DNA from: Exiguobacterium acetylicum DSM 20416
GTDB lineage: Bacteria > Bacillota > Bacilli > Exiguobacteriales > Exiguobacteriaceae
Assembly: GCF_000702605.1 (NCBI RefSeq)
Contig: NZ_JNIR01000001.1
Span: 2,408,501-2,472,500, forward strand
DNA length: 64,000 nt
Reading direction: 5' to 3'
The notes under the pieces are model-generated. The model did no database searches. It saw only the letters and a program-made list of their open reading frames with translations, and was not told where the DNA came from. A program made the position numbers and the translations under genes. Shown here piece by piece: positions 62,867 through 64,000 of this stretch. How positions within the stretch are numbered: the first letter of the stretch is position 1; each line of letters opens with the position of its first letter.

Positions 62867-62918
62867 AACACCTTCGGAGTGGTACACTTTTAAAAAGTAC
62901 TAACATCGGAGGTGTTTT
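62867..62918 (+). other. Hairpin upstream of the second IS orfA
   Basis: AAACACCTTCGG / CGGAGGTGTTTTT, stem around a loop of about 30 bases that has its own GTAC-containing pairing; ends just before orfA and holds its GGAGG box. It could block read-through or hide the ribosome binding site. Confidence 0.5.
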
Positions 62919-62921
62919 TGC

Positions 62922-63239
62922 ATGGGCAAAAACGTATATTCAAGTGAAGTAAAATGGGCAGTAGTCAAAGATAAGCTGAGTGGTAAGTTAACGACGAGAG
63001 AAATCATGGAGAAGTACGGAATCAAAAATGAATCTCAAATCAAAACATGGATGAGATGGTATCGCTCTAACGAACATTATCGATTTGATCAGCCAATCGG
63101 TAAACAATATACCTATGGACATGGTCCAGATTCTGCGAGTGAGGATGACAAGAGAGAACGACAAATGTCACATCTGAAGATGGAAAATGAGATCTTAAAA
63201 AAGTACATGGAAATCGAAAGAGAGTTGAGAAAGAAGTAG
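62922..63239 (+). CDS. IS3-family transposase OrfA
   Basis: 105 residues: N-terminal HTH (KLTTREIMEKYGIKNESQIKTWMRWY) and a C-terminal coiled coil (RERQMSHLKMENEILKKYMEIERELRKK). The slippery A AAA AAG at 63197-63203 permits a -1 slip into OrfB. ATG five bases or so after GGAGG. Confidence 0.9.
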   Translation: MGKNVYSSEVKWAVVKDKLSGKLTTREIMEKYGIKNESQIKTWMRWYRSNEHYRFDQPIGKQYTYGHGPDSASEDDKRERQMSHLKMENEILKKYMEIERELRKK

Positions 63240-64000
63240 TCATAAAAATTGTAGAGTTTCTTCGGAGAAAGTATACAATCACCGCCATTCTTAGCGCTTT
63301 GAATGTACCAAGAGCAAGCTATTACCGTTGGATTAAGGAATCTGTGAAAGCACCTTCGGTGCTCGAAAAAACCGTCATTGAACTAAGTAAACAGACGAAG
63401 TATCGGAATGGACATCGAAAAATAAAGGCATTATTACAGCAAATCTATCAGTTAAAAGCCAATCGGAATACCGTACAGAAAATCAGGCAAAAACACCATC
63501 TCCAATGTCGGATCAAGCCGAAGCGAAGATGGAAGTCTCAAGGTGAGCGCATCATAACGGCACCGGATCTCATCAAGCGCGATTTCACAGCAAGTAAACC
63601 GAATCAAAAGTGGGTGACGGATATCACCTATATCCAATACGGCAGCACGACGAAATATCTTTCCACCATCATGGATCTTTTTAATAACGAAATCGTCGCA
63701 TACAAGTTATACGAGCATCAACAAACGTCTCTTGTGATTGATACGTTGAAGATAGCGCTTGAGAATCGAAACTATCCCGAAGGGGTCATCCTTCATTCGG
63801 ACCAAGGAAGTGTCTATACGTCATACGCCTTTCAAGAATTCGTTAAAAGGAATCACCTAACAAGCAGCATGTCTCGTAGAGGAAACTGTTGGGACAACGC
63901 AGTTATCGAATCGTTCCACTCTAATTTAAAGTCCGAGGAATTCCAGTACGTCAAATTTAATTCACTAAGAGACCATGAGGTCTCTGAACGCGTTACTAAT
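63203..64000 (+). CDS. IS3-family transposase OrfB, C-terminus outside window
   Basis: 266 codons visible in the -1 frame with no stop. HTH_21 segment (YTITAILSALNVPRASYYRWIKE, YRNGHRKIKALLQQI), then rve domain with all three catalytic acids: KWVTDITYI, LHSDQGSVYTS and WDNAVIESFHSNLKSE. Only the last tens of residues are missing. No evident independent start. Confidence 0.88.

Larger units (their letters stand above)
62836..64000 (+). mobile_element. IS3-family insertion sequence, right end outside window
   Basis: Second, distinct IS3-family element. Probable left end at TGGGCTAACCTAAAATTTTG (62836), inferred from TG start and position; it cannot be checked because the right end is missing. 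Contains orfA and orfB in -1 register. Protein sequences differ strongly from the element at 43961-45640 (single HTH OrfA here). Confidence 0.75.

Overview
The window reads as chromosomal DNA of a low-to-mid GC Firmicute of the order Bacillales, most probably Exiguobacterium. The evidence is Bacillus-like gene order in two blocks, with the sporulation-type regulator present but no sporulation operon, and AGGAGG-type ribosome binding sites throughout. Block one is pyrG / DUF2529 / spo0F-like / fbaA / fsa / murA2 / glpX. Block two is groEL-groES / CPBP protease / ydiK-like and, further on, tatC-tatA-rex / ABC-F / tsaD-rimI-tsaB-tsaE. The genus assignment is inference; no 16S rRNA gene is present.

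Layout. 1-4.9 kb: glpX (cut by the window edge), a second MurA, fructose-6-phosphate aldolase/transaldolase, class II aldolase, Spo0F-like receiver, DUF2529 protein. 5.0-9.3 kb: a cellobiose-type PTS operon (EIIA, EIIB, phospho-beta-glucosidase, EIIC) with its GntR regulator, a cre-like site and a candidate operator. 9.4-11.9 kb: pyrG behind a CTP-type attenuator, and rpoE (delta). 12-16.9 kb: GNAT, ArsR regulator with a DMT transporter pair, two inverted copies of a structured repeat around a DUF6440 gene plus a small ORF, then a DeoR/oxidoreductase/UPF0303 operon. 17-21.9 kb: SDR, diguanylate cyclase, ion channel, unknown, MgtE. 22-25.2 kb: Mn/Zn ABC transporter under two MntR-like boxes, followed by a PCYCGC lipoprotein. 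25.2-33 kb: unknown protein, MDR oxidoreductase, large orphan sensor kinase, WrbA, LtaS-type sulfatase, LysE exporter.

33-37.3 kb: groESL with CIRCE, CPBP protease, YdiK-like protein, DUF2089, then a coding-free IS200/IS605-type remnant next to a small membrane protein. 37.4-43.9 kb: a frameshifted dicarboxylate symporter, a ferredoxin-NADP reductase and a Fur-boxed siderophore ABC operon. 44-45.6 kb: a complete IS3-family element. 45.7-47.4 kb: three related four-helix membrane proteins (one frameshifted) and a 52-residue membrane protein. 47.5-51.2 kb: a Vpr-like secreted subtilase. 51.4-62.3 kb: tRNA-Ala, TatCA, Rex, ABC-F, flavin reductase/DoxX under an HxlR regulator, Fur-boxed flavodoxin, HAD dehalogenase, the t6A genes, two tandem initiator tRNAs. 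62.3-64 kb: a NUDIX hydrolase and the left part of a second IS3-family element that runs off the window.

The best candidates for something not already described are: a MurA paralogue whose catalytic Cys is Tyr (and KN is KQ); a structured intergenic repeat with covarying hairpins placed 3' of convergent genes; a coding-free IS605-type element with a probable omega-RNA-like right end; and a cluster of paralogous four-helix membrane proteins. No CRISPR array, prophage or complete defence system was seen.
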